A stretch of 64,000 nucleotides of DNA. It comes from Tessaracoccus antarcticus. Lineage in GTDB: Bacteria; Actinomycetota; Actinomycetes; Propionibacteriales; Propionibacteriaceae. This document shows positions 47,236-56,641 of the stretch, piece by piece. The position numbers and the translations under genes were made by a program. Numbering within the stretch: the stretch's first letter is position 1; each line of letters begins with the position of its first letter. Where the stretch lies: NCBI RefSeq assembly GCF_003688855.1, contig NZ_REFW01000003.1, positions 333,018 through 397,017 on the forward strand. The letters run 5' to 3'. The notes below the pieces were generated by a model, which worked only from the letters and a program-made list of their open reading frames with translations, was not told where the DNA came from and ran no database searches.

Positions 47236-48906
47236 CTACTTCAGCTTCAGCTGCAGGAGGGTTTGCTCGGCGCCGCCTGCGGCGTAGAGCTTCCATCCCG
47301 TGTAGATCGAATCGTTGTACATGACGAAGCCCTTGTTGTTGATGATGGGGACCAACGGCATGTCCTCCACGATGATCTTCTGGATGATGGCGTACTGCTT
47401 GGCCTTTTCAGCAACGTCCTGGGTGGCACCAGCTGCCTGGACGGCGGCATCCACCTCGGGGTTGGAGAATTTACTCGTGTTGCCATAGGGGTTCCCCGAC
47501 TCACCGACGGGTACCAAATTGGCGGAGTTGAACGAGTTGCTGTAGATGTAGTACGGGTCGGCGACAGGACCGTCGAACACTGAGTCGATGGCCACTTGGA
47601 ACTTCCCGAGGCCTCGGGCGCTGGTGACCTCGGCGTTGGCCTGCTGCTGGGGAACGATCTCGATGCCCGCCTCCTTGAACTGCTGCTTCATTACTTCAAG
47701 GGCGGAGATGTAATCGGTATAGCCGGAGGTGACCACCGCGGCCATGCTCAGCCTTTCGCCACCCTTGGCGTAGATGCCGTCAGAGCCCATTTTCCAGCCG
47801 TCCGCCTCCAGAAGAGACTTGGCTTTGGCGGGGTCTGCCGTCATCGGCATCGTCGGGAACGCTTTGTCGATCAGGTCGTTGTCGCGGGGCACCACGCCGA
47901 AGGTCGGTGAGATGGGTACGCCACGGCCGAAGTACGCCAACTTGTTGATCTGGTCACGGTCCATCGCGGCAGCCATGGCGTGGCGCACCGCCGGGCTCGT
48001 CTGGGGTCCGGTACACCCCAGCTTCGCGTTCGAGCACGTGGTGAGGATGACCTGCTGGTTGGTCGTGTCCTGGAGGTGGAGGTCCGGCTTGGACTTGATG
48101 ACCTTCTCGACGTCGGGAATATTGATTCCCGCCCAGTCGAGTTCGCCGGCGAGCAGCTTGTTGGTGGCCGCCTCGTTGCCGGAGAGGGAATAGTAGCGGA
48201 GGCCCGCCGGGACGACTTTGTCGGCTTCGCGGAAGGTGTCGCTCTTGTCGTATGTGTAGGACTGGGCGGTGAAGTCACCCGGCTTCATGGGGCCGGTCCC
48301 CACCGGCTTGAGGTTCGTGTCCGTCGTGATGTCGGCCATCTTGGAGAAGATGTGCTCGGGGACGATGGGTGAACCCAGGATGGTGGGAACAGTGCCGAAC
48401 GACGCGGCATCGAAGGTCAGCGTCACCTCTGTGTCGCTGGTCGCCTCCGCCTTGGGAGTGTTGCCTGTTCTGTTCAGGGCGTCGTTGTCGCGCATGGTGT
48501 TGAAGGTGTAGGCGACATCCTTGGCGGTGAACGGCTCCCCGTCACTCCACTTGACACCCTCCTGGAGTTGGACTGTCACGACGGTCCCGGCGTCGTTGAT
48601 CTTGTAGGACTTGCCCAGTTCCGGGGTGGGTTCAGTGCCGAGGGGCTGCAGGTTGTCGAAGAAGAAAAGACGCTCGTAGATGAGTCCGTCCACATCCTTC
48701 AGGACCGTCGGGGACAACGGATTGTAGTTCTCGACGAACTGGCCGCTCCCCCCGCGATACACCTGTAGGACTGGCCCGTCCTTGCCAGCCCCATTGGGGA
48801 CGTTCGAGGCGCCCGGCTGATTGGAACCTGATGAGCATGCGGTGAGGCTCAGCGCCAGGGCGGTCCCGGCAATGGCAACTCGAAAAACGGATCGTGAGAA
48901 GTTCAC
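47236..48906 (-). CDS. Family-5 solute-binding lipoprotein
   Basis: Extracellular binding protein (SBP family 5), 556 residues from the GTG at 48906 after AGGAG. The signal peptide ends LALSLTAC, so Cys24 would be lipidated. Family features include YNPLSPTVLKDVDGLIYE, VKWSDGEPFTAKDVAYTF and a long C-terminal lobe. Many members bind peptides, but the NYNPL...YERLFFFDNLQP stretch resembles the family-5 proteins that carry cello- or manno-oligosaccharides. The ligand is therefore open between peptides and oligosaccharides. It heads the five-gene operon. Confidence 0.92.
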   Translation of the reverse strand: MNFSRSVFRVAIAGTALALSLTACSSGSNQPGASNVPNGAGKDGPVLQVYRGGSGQFVENYNPLSPTVLKDVDGLIYERLFFFDNLQPLGTEPTPELGKSYKINDAGTVVTVQLQEGVKWSDGEPFTAKDVAYTFNTMRDNDALNRTGNTPKAEATSDTEVTLTFDAASFGTVPTILGSPIVPEHIFSKMADITTDTNLKPVGTGPMKPGDFTAQSYTYDKSDTFREADKVVPAGLRYYSLSGNEAATNKLLAGELDWAGINIPDVEKVIKSKPDLHLQDTTNQQVILTTCSNAKLGCTGPQTSPAVRHAMAAAMDRDQINKLAYFGRGVPISPTFGVVPRDNDLIDKAFPTMPMTADPAKAKSLLEADGWKMGSDGIYAKGGERLSMAAVVTSGYTDYISALEVMKQQFKEAGIEIVPQQQANAEVTSARGLGKFQVAIDSVFDGPVADPYYIYSNSFNSANLVPVGESGNPYGNTSKFSNPEVDAAVQAAGATQDVAEKAKQYAIIQKIIVEDMPLVPIINNKGFVMYNDSIYTGWKLYAAGGAEQTLLQLKLK

Positions 48907-48958
48907 GGTACTCCTAGCATCGTTGCAATAGGGGCGACCCCGAAAGAGCCGCTACTTA

Positions 48959-48973
48959 CTTAGCTCAATTAAG
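48959..48973. promoter_or_regulatory. AT-rich dyad upstream of the family-5 transporter
   Basis: CTTA-GCTCAAT-TAAG, an AT-rich inverted repeat about 55 bases before the start codon. It resembles the CTTAG/CTAAG elements before the CUT1 sugar-binding gene, hinting at a shared or related regulator. The evidence is by-eye similarity only. Confidence 0.35.
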
Positions 48974-49091
48974 CAACAAAGCTCATGGCGTGTCAAGCAG
49001 CCTGTGGCTGAGAGTTGCCGAGGTCACTCGAGGGTGCCACTCATGCGCGCGTGATGGGTTCCTCGACCGAGGTGATGGTGCGGGCGCGCGT

Positions 49092-49139
49092 GGTGTCGCA
49101 GTTCAGAGCGCGCGGGGTGTCGCAGGTCAGAGCGCGCGA
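49092..49139. repeat. 24-bp tandem duplication at the xerD 3' end
   Basis: GGTGTCGCA...CAGAGCGCGCG occurs twice with a period of 24 bases and one mismatch. The second copy contains the xerD stop codon; the first lies just beyond it. Confidence 0.75.
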
Positions 49140-50047
49140 GGATGCGACGCGAGGTAAACCTCGCGCAACTTCTCAATGGTCACGAGTGTGTAGATCTGCG
49201 TGGTGGCCACCGACGCGTGGCCCAGGAGTTCCTGCACCACCCTAACGTCCGCACCGCCGTCGAGCAGGTGCGTCGCAAAGGAGTGCCGCAGGCTGTGCGG
49301 CGAGATGTCACCGGTCAGCCCCGCCGCCGTTGCCGCCCGCGAGATCACGGCCCAGGCGGACTGGCGTGACAGACGACGTCCGTACTGGTTCAGCAGCAGT
49401 GCCGGATCCGCGCGACCCTTCGTCAGGGCCGGGCGTGCGCGCACCAGGTAGGCATCGATGGCGTCGCAGGCGAACGAGCCGAGCGGGACCACCCGCTCCT
49501 TGCCACCCTTCCCGAACAGCCGCAGCTCCGGCTCGTCGCGTCCCACGGCCGCCGTGGCGTCGTCGACGTCCAGCGCGCACACCTCCGAGACCCGTGCCCC
49601 GGTGCCGTAGAGGAGCTCCAGAAGAGCGGCGTCGCGCAGGCCGACGACGTCGTCGCGGTCAGGCGCCTCCAGAAGTCGCCGCACCTCGTCGACCCCCAGC
49701 GCCTTCGGCAACCGCTGCGGCGGGGTGGGCGGGGCCACGTCCTTGGCCGGGTTGGAAGTGATGAGCTGTTCCTCGACGGCGAACGCGTGCAGCATGCGCA
49801 CCGCCACCACCCCCCGTGCGGCCGAGGCGGGCGCCAGCTGGGAACTGCTGGTGCGGGCGAACTCGTCCACCTCGACGGGGGTCACCTCGGCGATGTCGGT
49901 GATCCCCCGCTCGGCGAGGAATGACACCCAACGCCCCAGGTCGCGCCTGTACGCCGCGACCGTGTTGGCAGCCAGGCCACGCTCCACACGGATGTGGGAG
50001 AGGTAGTCGGCCACTGTTGTCTCAACTGTGGCGTCGCCGGAGGTCAT
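49127..50047 (-). CDS. xerD: Tyrosine recombinase XerD
   Basis: Site-specific recombinase that resolves chromosome dimers at dif with XerC. It has 306 residues. The N-terminal SAM-like core-binding domain covers about 1-110. Catalytic residues can be placed: Arg152 (GTGARVSE), Lys in FGKGGKER, His251 and Arg254 (PHSLRHSFATH), His277 (LGHASV) and Tyr286 (TTQIYT). The ATG overlaps the NUDIX stop. The xerD-NUDIX-pyrG order is the usual actinobacterial arrangement and supports housekeeping XerD rather than a phage integrase. Confidence 0.94.
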   Translation of the reverse strand: MTSGDATVETTVADYLSHIRVERGLAANTVAAYRRDLGRWVSFLAERGITDIAEVTPVEVDEFARTSSSQLAPASAARGVVAVRMLHAFAVEEQLITSNPAKDVAPPTPPQRLPKALGVDEVRRLLEAPDRDDVVGLRDAALLELLYGTGARVSEVCALDVDDATAAVGRDEPELRLFGKGGKERVVPLGSFACDAIDAYLVRARPALTKGRADPALLLNQYGRRLSRQSAWAVISRAATAAGLTGDISPHSLRHSFATHLLDGGADVRVVQELLGHASVATTQIYTLVTIEKLREVYLASHPRAL

Positions 50048-50679
50048 GGCCTCGGTCGGCTCCGGATGGGCCAGGGGGCGTCACTGGGGCGCAACCCCTC
50101 CAGTCGGCCGCCCAACCGGGCCGTCTCCAACGCCAGAATTCCCGTGACGAGGGCCTGGCTCTGGCAGCGACCCTCCAGGACGGCCTCCAGAAGCGCAGCG
50201 CGGTCCAGCCACTCCCAGGACATCTCCAGCTCCTCCCCCTCCAGCTCAAAGCCGTGCGGGCGTTCCGTGCGCGCGAGGCCCCGTGCCAGGTAAATGCGCT
50301 GCGACTCCTGGCAGGCTCCGGCGGTGGGGCAGATGTCCACGAGGACCTGCCACCTCTGTGCGGCCAGCTCCACCTCCTCCGCGAGCTCGCGCCGGGCCGC
50401 ATCGACCCATGCCTCGTCGACGCCGTCCAGCAGACCGGCGGGGATCTCCACCAGCTCCATCCCCACGGGGTGCCGGTACTGGTGCAGGCATGCGATGGTG
50501 TCGGCGTCCTCGTCCCACGCGACCACCGCGACGGCGCCGGGGTGCGTCAGGTACTGGCGCTGGACGGTGTCGCCCGAGGGCGTCGTGACACGGTCGTCGA
50601 CGAAACTGGAGATGGCGCCCTTCCCGAGGACGTCGCGGTGCACGACGTCCCAGCGGAGCGGCTTGTCTGCGATGCTCAT
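50044..50679 (-). CDS. NUDIX hydrolase (ADP-ribose pyrophosphatase type)
   Basis: A 211-residue NUDIX protein, start at 50679 overlapping the pyrG stop. The Nudix box runs from [10 protein letters not shown] to [10 protein letters not shown], with the catalytic Glu residues present; the position usually Gly near its end is Glu. The ADP-ribose pyrophosphatase assignment follows the family resemblance and pyrG-xerD context. Confidence 0.92.
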   Translation of the reverse strand: MSIADKPLRWDVVHRDVLGKGAISSFVDDRVTTPSGDTVQRQYLTHPGAVAVVAWDEDADTIACLHQYRHPVGMELVEIPAGLLDGVDEAWVDAARRELAEEVELAAQRWQVLVDICPTAGACQESQRIYLARGLARTERPHGFELEGEELEMSWEWLDRAALLEAVLEGRCQSQALVTGILALETARLGGRLEGLRPSDAPWPIRSRPRP

Positions 50680-52322
50680 CTGGCCTGTCCGTCCTGCCGC
50701 GCCAGGGCGGCCTTGATGAGTCCGGCGAACAGCGGGTGCGCCTTCGTGGGGCGCGACTTCAGCTCGGGGTGCGCCTGGGTGGAGATGTAGAACGGGTGAA
50801 CTCCCACGGGCAGCTCGACGAACTCCACGAGGGTGCCGTCGGGCGAGGTACCAGAAATCACGAGCCCGGCCTCCTCCAATTGGGCCCTGTAGGCGTTGTT
50901 GACCTCGTAGCGGTGACGGTGGCGCTCCTCCACGCGGACCCGCCCGTAGAGGCTGTGTGCCAGCGTGCCCTTCACCAGGTCGGCCGGGTAGGACCCGAGT
51001 CGCATGGAGCCGCCCAGGTCCCCCTTGCCGGCGACGATGTCGAGTTGCTCGGCCATGGTGGCGATGACGGGATGCTCGGTGTCGGGGTCGAACTCCGAGG
51101 AGCCCGCGTCGTGGATGCCTGCGAGGTTGCGGGCCGCCTCGATGACCATCGACTGCAGCCCCAGGCACAGGCCGAGGGTGGGGATCAGGTTCTCCCGGGC
51201 GTAGTGCAGCGCCCCCAGTTTGCCCTCGACTCCACGGATGCCGAACCCGCCCGGGACGAGCACGGCGTCCACGTCACCGAGTTGACGCGCCGCTCCCTGC
51301 GGGGTGTCGCAATCGTCGGATCGGACCCATTTGACGTTGACGCGCGCCCAGTTGGCGAACCCGCCGGAGCGCAGTGCCTCGCACACGGACAGGTAGGCAT
51401 CGGGCAGGTCGATGTACTTGCCCACGAGCGCGACGGTGACCTGGTGCTTGGGGTACTCGACCCGCTGCAGCAGGTCGTCCCACGACTTCCAGTTCACGTC
51501 GCGGAAGCTGAGGTTCATGCGGCGCACCACGTAGGCGTCGAGGCCCTCGGCGTGCAGCACCTTGGGGATGGCGTAGATCGACGGTGCGTCAGCGCAGGAG
51601 ACCACGGCCTCCTCGTCGACGTCGCACATGAGCGCGATCTTGCGTTTCAGCGACTGGCTGATCTCGGACTCGGCACGACACACGATGGCGTCCGGCTGGA
51701 TGCCGACCTGTCGCAGCGCGGCCACGGAGTGCTGCGTGGGCTTGGTCTTCATCTCCCCTGACGGCTTGATCCACGGCACCAGCGAGACGTGCAGGAAGAA
51801 CACGTTCTCCCGGCCGATCTCGTGGCGGACCTGGCGGGCAGCCTCCAGGAACGGGAGCGACTCGATGTCGCCGACGGTGCCCCCGATCTCGTGGATCACC
51901 ACGTCGATGTCAGGGCCACCCATGGCCATCATGGAGTCGCGGATCTCGTTGGTGATGTGCGGGATCACCTGGACGGTGTCGCCCAGGTACTCGCCGCGGC
52001 GCTCCTTGGCGATGACGGAGGAGTAGACCTTGCCGGTGGTGACGTTGGCGTCGCCCGTGAGGTTCACCCCCAGGAAACGCTCGTAGTGGCCGATGTCGAG
52101 GTCGGCCTCCGCGCCGTCCTCGGTCACGAACACCTCACCGTGTTGGAAGGGGTTCATCGTGCCGGGGTCGACGTTGAGGTAGGGGTCCAGTTTCTGCATC
52201 GTGACCCTCAGGCCGCGCGCGACCAGGAGGCTGCCCAGACTGGAGGCCGTGAGCCCCTTGCCGAGCGAGGACACGACGCCCCCGGTGACAAAAACATGCT
52301 TGGTGATCTTCGTGTGCTCCAC
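50676..52322 (-). CDS. pyrG: CTP synthase
   Basis: Makes CTP from UTP, ATP and glutamine. It has 548 residues from the GTG at 52322. The N-terminal synthetase domain begins [20 protein letters not shown]; the C-terminal glutamine amidotransferase domain contains [17 protein letters not shown] with the nucleophilic Cys and ends with a His-Glu pair in [11 protein letters not shown]. It is divergent from pxpA with about 94 bp between. Confidence 0.97.
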   Translation of the reverse strand: MEHTKITKHVFVTGGVVSSLGKGLTASSLGSLLVARGLRVTMQKLDPYLNVDPGTMNPFQHGEVFVTEDGAEADLDIGHYERFLGVNLTGDANVTTGKVYSSVIAKERRGEYLGDTVQVIPHITNEIRDSMMAMGGPDIDVVIHEIGGTVGDIESLPFLEAARQVRHEIGRENVFFLHVSLVPWIKPSGEMKTKPTQHSVAALRQVGIQPDAIVCRAESEISQSLKRKIALMCDVDEEAVVSCADAPSIYAIPKVLHAEGLDAYVVRRMNLSFRDVNWKSWDDLLQRVEYPKHQVTVALVGKYIDLPDAYLSVCEALRSGGFANWARVNVKWVRSDDCDTPQGAARQLGDVDAVLVPGGFGIRGVEGKLGALHYARENLIPTLGLCLGLQSMVIEAARNLAGIHDAGSSEFDPDTEHPVIATMAEQLDIVAGKGDLGGSMRLGSYPADLVKGTLAHSLYGRVRVEERHRHRYEVNNAYRAQLEEAGLVISGTSPDGTLVEFVELPVGVHPFYISTQAHPELKSRPTKAHPLFAGLIKAALARQDGQAR

Positions 52323-52416
52323 GGGGTTCCAGCTTAGACCCCCGGAGCGGTCCCGTTGACGACGTGCCCACAACGACAGCCTTGCCCGCGAGCGGCCACC
52401 ACCTAGGCTGGATGCC

Positions 52417-53157
52417 ATGCGCATCGACCTCAACGCCGACCTCGGGGAGGGCTGCGGCGACGACGATGCCATGCTGGCCGTGGTGTCCTCCGGCTCCGTG
52501 GCCTGTGGCGGGCATGCCGGGGACAGTGACTCGATGCACACCACGAGCGCCGCGGCACGGCGACGCCGGGTGCGGGTCGGTGCACACCCCTCGTACGAGG
52601 ATCGCCTCAACTTCGGGCGCGTCGCACTGCATGTGGCCCCGGCGGATCTCGAGCGGCAGGTGCTGGGGCAGCTGCGGATGCTGTCCACCGCGACGCAACA
52701 GGTGGGCATCCCTGTGGTGTACGCGAAGCCCCACGGTGCGCTGTACCACGCCGTGATGACCGACCCCGCACACGCGGCAGCGGTGGTGCGGGCGGTGGCA
52801 CAGTTCGCTCCCGGCCTTCCCGTCCTCGGACCGCCCCACTCGCTGTTCCTCCGCCTGGCCCAGGACGCTGGACTGCACCCGGTGGCCGAGGGTTTCGCGG
52901 ACCGCGCCTACAGGCCCGACGGCACCCTGGTACCCCGCACCGCTGCCGGCGCCGTGCTGCGCGACACGGCGCAGGTGGTGGCGCAGGCGCTGATGATCGC
53001 CACGGAGCGTCGGGTCGTGGCGGTCGACGGCTCCGTCGTCGAGGTGTCGGTGGAGTCCATCTGCCTGCACGGTGACACGCCCGGTGCCGTGCACCTGGCC
53101 ACCGCCGTCCGCGCCGCACTGTTGGCATCCGGCGTCGACGTGGTCCCCTTCGCATGA
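52417..53157 (+). CDS. pxpA: 5-oxoprolinase subunit A (LamB/YcsF family)
   Basis: Subunit A of the bacterial PxpABC complex that opens 5-oxoproline (pyroglutamate) to glutamate with ATP. It has 246 residues, starting [18 protein letters not shown], the family signature, with [10 protein letters not shown] and KPHGALYH following. It is the first of three coupled genes: pxpB starts inside its stop. Confidence 0.95.
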   Translation: MRIDLNADLGEGCGDDDAMLAVVSSGSVACGGHAGDSDSMHTTSAAARRRRVRVGAHPSYEDRLNFGRVALHVAPADLERQVLGQLRMLSTATQQVGIPVVYAKPHGALYHAVMTDPAHAAAVVRAVAQFAPGLPVLGPPHSLFLRLAQDAGLHPVAEGFADRAYRPDGTLVPRTAAGAVLRDTAQVVAQALMIATERRVVAVDGSVVEVSVESICLHGDTPGAVHLATAVRAALLASGVDVVPFA

Positions 53158-53783
53158 GGGTCCTGCCCTACGGCCAACGGGCGTGGCTCCTGGAGATGGA
53201 GGACGCCACGGGGGTGCGCTCCCTCGACGCTGCGCTGCGCCTGCTGCGGGTCGACGGGGGTGGGGCATGGGCCCGGATCGTGGACGTGGTACCCGCCGCC
53301 CGGAGCGTGCTCGTGACCGCCGCGTCCCCCTCCGACGCCGAGGCTTTGCGGAACATGTTGGAAGCTCTGACGGACCTGCCACCGCGCGACTCCCCCGACG
53401 GGAGGACGGTCGAGATCCCGGTGACCTACGACGGACCTGACCTCGAGTTCGTCGCACGCGCCTGCGGGCTCGACGTCGACGAGGTCGTGACCGCCCACAC
53501 CGGCACCCCGTGGACCGTGGCGTTCGGCGGTTTCGCCCCCGGCTTCGCCTACCTGGCCGACGGTGACGCCCGGCTGCGCGTCGGCCGCCGCGAGGAGCCG
53601 CGCACCATCGTCCCCCCGGGGGCTGTTGCGCTGGCCGATGGTTACAGCGCCGTGTATCCGCGCCGCTCCCCCGGCGGCTGGCAGCTCATCGGCCACACCC
53701 GCTCGGCCATGTGGGACGCCTCCATGGCTGAGCCTGCGCTGCTGCGTCCCGGCATGCGCGTGCAGTTCCGGGCGCTGCCGTGA
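53154..53783 (+). CDS. pxpB: 5-oxoprolinase subunit B (KipI family)
   Basis: Subunit B, 209 residues. KipI-type features are PVTYDGPDLEFVARACGL and FAPGFAYLADGD, and the C-terminal PRRSPGGWQLIGHT. ATG overlaps the pxpA stop; its own stop overlaps the pxpC GTG. In Bacillus the homologue KipI inhibits a sporulation kinase, but with pxpA and pxpC alongside, oxoprolinase function is expected. Confidence 0.95.
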   Translation: MRVLPYGQRAWLLEMEDATGVRSLDAALRLLRVDGGGAWARIVDVVPAARSVLVTAASPSDAEALRNMLEALTDLPPRDSPDGRTVEIPVTYDGPDLEFVARACGLDVDEVVTAHTGTPWTVAFGGFAPGFAYLADGDARLRVGRREEPRTIVPPGAVALADGYSAVYPRRSPGGWQLIGHTRSAMWDASMAEPALLRPGMRVQFRALP

Positions 53784-54640
53784 ACCTGCACGTCACCGCG
53801 GTGGGCCCCCTGGCCACCATCCAGGATCTGGGGCGCCCGGGCTGGATGCACGTGGGCGTCTCCCCCTCGGGCGCCGCCGACAGGGAGTCCCACCGCCTCG
53901 CCAATGCACTGCTCGGCAACGACGCCGGCGCCGCCACCATCGAGGTGCTCCTCGGGGGCCTGGAACTGCTCGCCACCCAGGCCACGTGGGTGGCGCTGAC
54001 GGGTGCCGACTGCGGAGCGCGAGTGGATGGGCGGGCCATCGCCTGGGCGGGGCCCGTCGCCCTGCGTGCAGGCCAACGGCTGCGGCTGGGATTCAGCACG
54101 GCGGGTCTCCGGGCGTATGTGGCCGTCTCCGGTGGCGTGGCCGTGGAACCGGTACTGGGATCCAGGTCTCGAGACACGCTCTCCGGCCTGGGGCCAGAGC
54201 CTCTCCGGACCGGGATGGTGCTGCCGGCGGGCGCCCGTCCGGTCCGGCCCACCGTCGACGCCGCCCCGGCGCAGCGGCCGTCCCCGGATGCGCTGTACCT
54301 GGTGGCCCAGCCCGGCCCGCACATGGACTGGTTGCTGCACGGACTGGACGCGACGCACTGGCAGGTGTCACCGGACTCCGACCGGGTGGGTGTGCGGCTG
54401 CAGGGGCGGGCCCTGCCCCGGCGAGCCCTCAGGGTCGGCACCGAGCTGCCCAGCGCACCCATGGTCCGTGGCGCGCTCCAGCTGCCCCCGTCGGGTCACC
54501 CCGTGGTGTTCCTGGCCGACCATCCCGTGACGGGCGGCTACCCCGTCGTCGCCGTCCTCGACGACACCTCCTGCGACACGATCGCGCAGGCCCGTCCCGG
54601 CCAAAGACTCAGCATGCACATCACCACCGTGCGACGATGA
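53780..54640 (+). CDS. pxpC: 5-oxoprolinase subunit C (KipA/biotin-dependent carboxyltransferase fold)
   Basis: Subunit C, 286 residues starting at GTG 53780. Motifs include IQDLGRPGWMHVGVSPSGAADRES and the C-terminal PSGHPVVFLADHPVTGGYP. Databases often call this family a carboxyltransferase, but the subunit acts in oxoproline cleavage. Its stop overlaps the ligC start. Confidence 0.94.
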   Translation: MNLHVTAVGPLATIQDLGRPGWMHVGVSPSGAADRESHRLANALLGNDAGAATIEVLLGGLELLATQATWVALTGADCGARVDGRAIAWAGPVALRAGQRLRLGFSTAGLRAYVAVSGGVAVEPVLGSRSRDTLSGLGPEPLRTGMVLPAGARPVRPTVDAAPAQRPSPDALYLVAQPGPHMDWLLHGLDATHWQVSPDSDRVGVRLQGRALPRRALRVGTELPSAPMVRGALQLPPSGHPVVFLADHPVTGGYPVVAVLDDTSCDTIAQARPGQRLSMHITTVRR

Positions 54641-55680
54641 CTCACATGCTGCCGCTGGAACTGCCCATCGCCCCGATGCTGGCGAAGTCCGTCGCCGCCA
54701 TCCCCACGGGCGGATTCATCCATGAGCCCAAGTGGGACGGCTTCCGATGCATCGTCTCCCGTGACGGCGACGACATCGTGCTGGGCAGCCGCGGCAAGAA
54801 GCCCCTGACCCGGTACTTCCCCGAACTGGTGCCAGCCATGGCCACCCTGCCGCAGCGCTGCATCCTGGACGGCGAGATCATCGTCCGCGCCGGCGAACCG
54901 GGCGCTCAGCACCTGTCGTGGGACCTGTTGGCCCAACGCATCCATCCTGCCGAGAGCCGGGTCACGCGCCTGGCCGCGGAGACCCCCGCGGAGTTCGTGT
55001 GCTTCGACGTCCTGGCACTCGGCGACGACGATCTCACGGGACAGCCCTGGGAGTCCCGCCGGGCTGTCCTCGAGACGCTGTTCGCCCCGAATCCGCACCC
55101 ATCCCTGCACCTCAGCGCCTACACCCGCGACAGCGGCCTGGCCGGGGACTGGTTCACTCGTTTCGAGGGTGCCGGACTCGACGGCGTGGTCTCCAAAGCT
55201 GTCGACGGCGTGTACGAGCAGGGCAGGCGCAGCATGTTGAAGATCAAGCACAAGCGCACCGCTGAGGCCGTTGTCGTCGGCTACCGGATCGCCAAGGGGG
55301 GCGACGGCGTCGGTTCCCTGCTGCTGGGGATGTACGACGCGGACGGGGAGCTGGCCCGGGTGGGCGGCATCGTCGGCTTCCCGTTGGAGATGCGCCGACA
55401 GTTGGTGAGCGAACTCGCACCCCTCGTGATCGCCGACATCGAGCCGGCACTCACCTCCACCCGCTCACGGTTCTCGGCGGAGAAGGACGCCAGCTACGTG
55501 CCGCTGGAGCCCAGCCTCGTGGTGGAGGTGGCCTTCGACCAACTGGAGGGCCACCGGTTCCGCCACGCCGTCAGCTTCGTGCGGTGGCGCCCCGACCGCG
55601 ACCCCACCTCCTGCTTGCTGGAGCAGGTGGATGTGGCGGTCGCCTACGACCTCGCCGAGGTGTTCGCCACCGGCCGGTGA
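54637..55680 (+). CDS. ATP-dependent DNA ligase, LigC type
   Basis: A 347-residue ATP-dependent DNA ligase. The adenylation motif is PKWDGFRC, where Lys forms the AMP adduct; further nucleotidyl-transferase motifs are LDGEII, EFVCFDVL, DGVVSKAV and LKIKHKR, followed by a C-terminal OB-fold. Length and lack of extra domains fit mycobacterial LigC, an accessory repair ligase, rather than the main NAD-dependent LigA. It is coupled to pxpC by ATGA, an operon with no obvious functional link. Confidence 0.92.
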   Translation: MTHMLPLELPIAPMLAKSVAAIPTGGFIHEPKWDGFRCIVSRDGDDIVLGSRGKKPLTRYFPELVPAMATLPQRCILDGEIIVRAGEPGAQHLSWDLLAQRIHPAESRVTRLAAETPAEFVCFDVLALGDDDLTGQPWESRRAVLETLFAPNPHPSLHLSAYTRDSGLAGDWFTRFEGAGLDGVVSKAVDGVYEQGRRSMLKIKHKRTAEAVVVGYRIAKGGDGVGSLLLGMYDADGELARVGGIVGFPLEMRRQLVSELAPLVIADIEPALTSTRSRFSAEKDASYVPLEPSLVVEVAFDQLEGHRFRHAVSFVRWRPDRDPTSCLLEQVDVAVAYDLAEVFATGR

Positions 55681-55687
55681 GTCTCGC

Positions 55688-56254
55688 TCAGCCCTGGGAC
55701 ACCCAGATGCCCGTGTCGCTCCATTCCTCGACGAGCCCGTCCACGTTCCCGGGGGTGACGGCCGCCGTCAGGGTCAGCAGGACGGTTGTGTCGAACCCTG
55801 CCTCGAAGGCGTCGCGGGCCGTGGCCTTCACGCAGTGGTCGGTGGCAATCCCGCAGATGTCCACGTCGGTGACCGAGTTCTCCTTGAGGAAGTCCTCAAG
55901 GCTGACATCGTCGCTGTCATGGTCGGCACCCTCGAAACCGGAGTAGGCGGCGGAGTACTCACCCTTGTCGAAGATGGCGTCGAAGTCGCGGAAGCCCAGG
56001 TTCGGGTGGAACTCCGCGCCCTCCGTGCCCACCACGCAGTGTGGGGGCCAGGAGTCGACGAAGTCCGGGTGCTCACTGAAGTGTGCGCCGGGGTCGATGT
56101 GGTGGTCCCGGGTGGCCACCACGAGGTCGTAGCCGTGGTCCTCGGCCAGGAGGTCGTCGATGGCCTCGGCCACCGCGGCACCTCCGGGCACGGCCAGGGA
56201 GCCTCCCTCGCAGAAATCGTTCTGGACGTCGACGACGATGAGGGCACGGGTCAT
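55688..56254 (-). CDS. pncA: Nicotinamidase
   Basis: Hydrolyses nicotinamide to nicotinate for NAD salvage. It has 188 residues. The catalytic triad is Asp9 (VVDVQNDF), Lys97 (DKGEY) and Cys141 (TDHCVKA); metal ligands Asp50, His52 and His58 lie in TRDHHIDPGAHF, matching the spacing of mycobacterial PncA. It is convergent with ligC with 7 bp between them. Confidence 0.95.
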   Translation of the reverse strand: MTRALIVVDVQNDFCEGGSLAVPGGAAVAEAIDDLLAEDHGYDLVVATRDHHIDPGAHFSEHPDFVDSWPPHCVVGTEGAEFHPNLGFRDFDAIFDKGEYSAAYSGFEGADHDSDDVSLEDFLKENSVTDVDICGIATDHCVKATARDAFEAGFDTTVLLTLTAAVTPGNVDGLVEEWSDTGIWVSQG

Positions 56255-56641
56255 GTCTTCTCCTTGCAGATGTCAGAGATGTTGGGTCTCCAACAGCCAC
56301 CCTAGCCAGCAGCACGCCGCCGGCAAGTCATGGCGTGACCGGATTCTCACGTCGGGCATCCGTCCCGGCCGGTGGACGCTCAGGTGTGGCTGGCCGACCG
56401 GGCGATGACAGCGTCGGGCATGAAACGGCCACCGTCGCCGCCGCAGTGCCACAGAACCAGACGAGGCGACGTAGCGATGAGGGAGTCTCCAGGACAGCCC
56501 CCAGAAACGCGGAGTCGGGCCGCGCAGCGCGAGCGTTCTCGCGCCCCACGAGGTCACGCACCAGGCGACCTGTGCTGATGCGCGGTTCAGGTGCCATCGT
56601 CACAGACTGGAGACATCGGTGGGAGCGGGCGGGTCCGCTGG
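56255..56641. other. Gene-free stretch between pncA and recN
   Basis: A 387-bp stretch with no recognisable product, RNA or strong hairpin. Short open frames on both strands have no ribosome-binding sites and no family resemblance. In M. tuberculosis two genes (Rv1697, Rv1698) lie downstream of recN before pyrG; their counterparts are absent here. Confidence 0.5.

Noticed and set aside
49127..50047. Tyrosine recombinase as a mobile-element integrase
   Set aside because: Its place next to the NUDIX gene and pyrG, and its length, are those of housekeeping XerD. No att repeats or phage genes are nearby.
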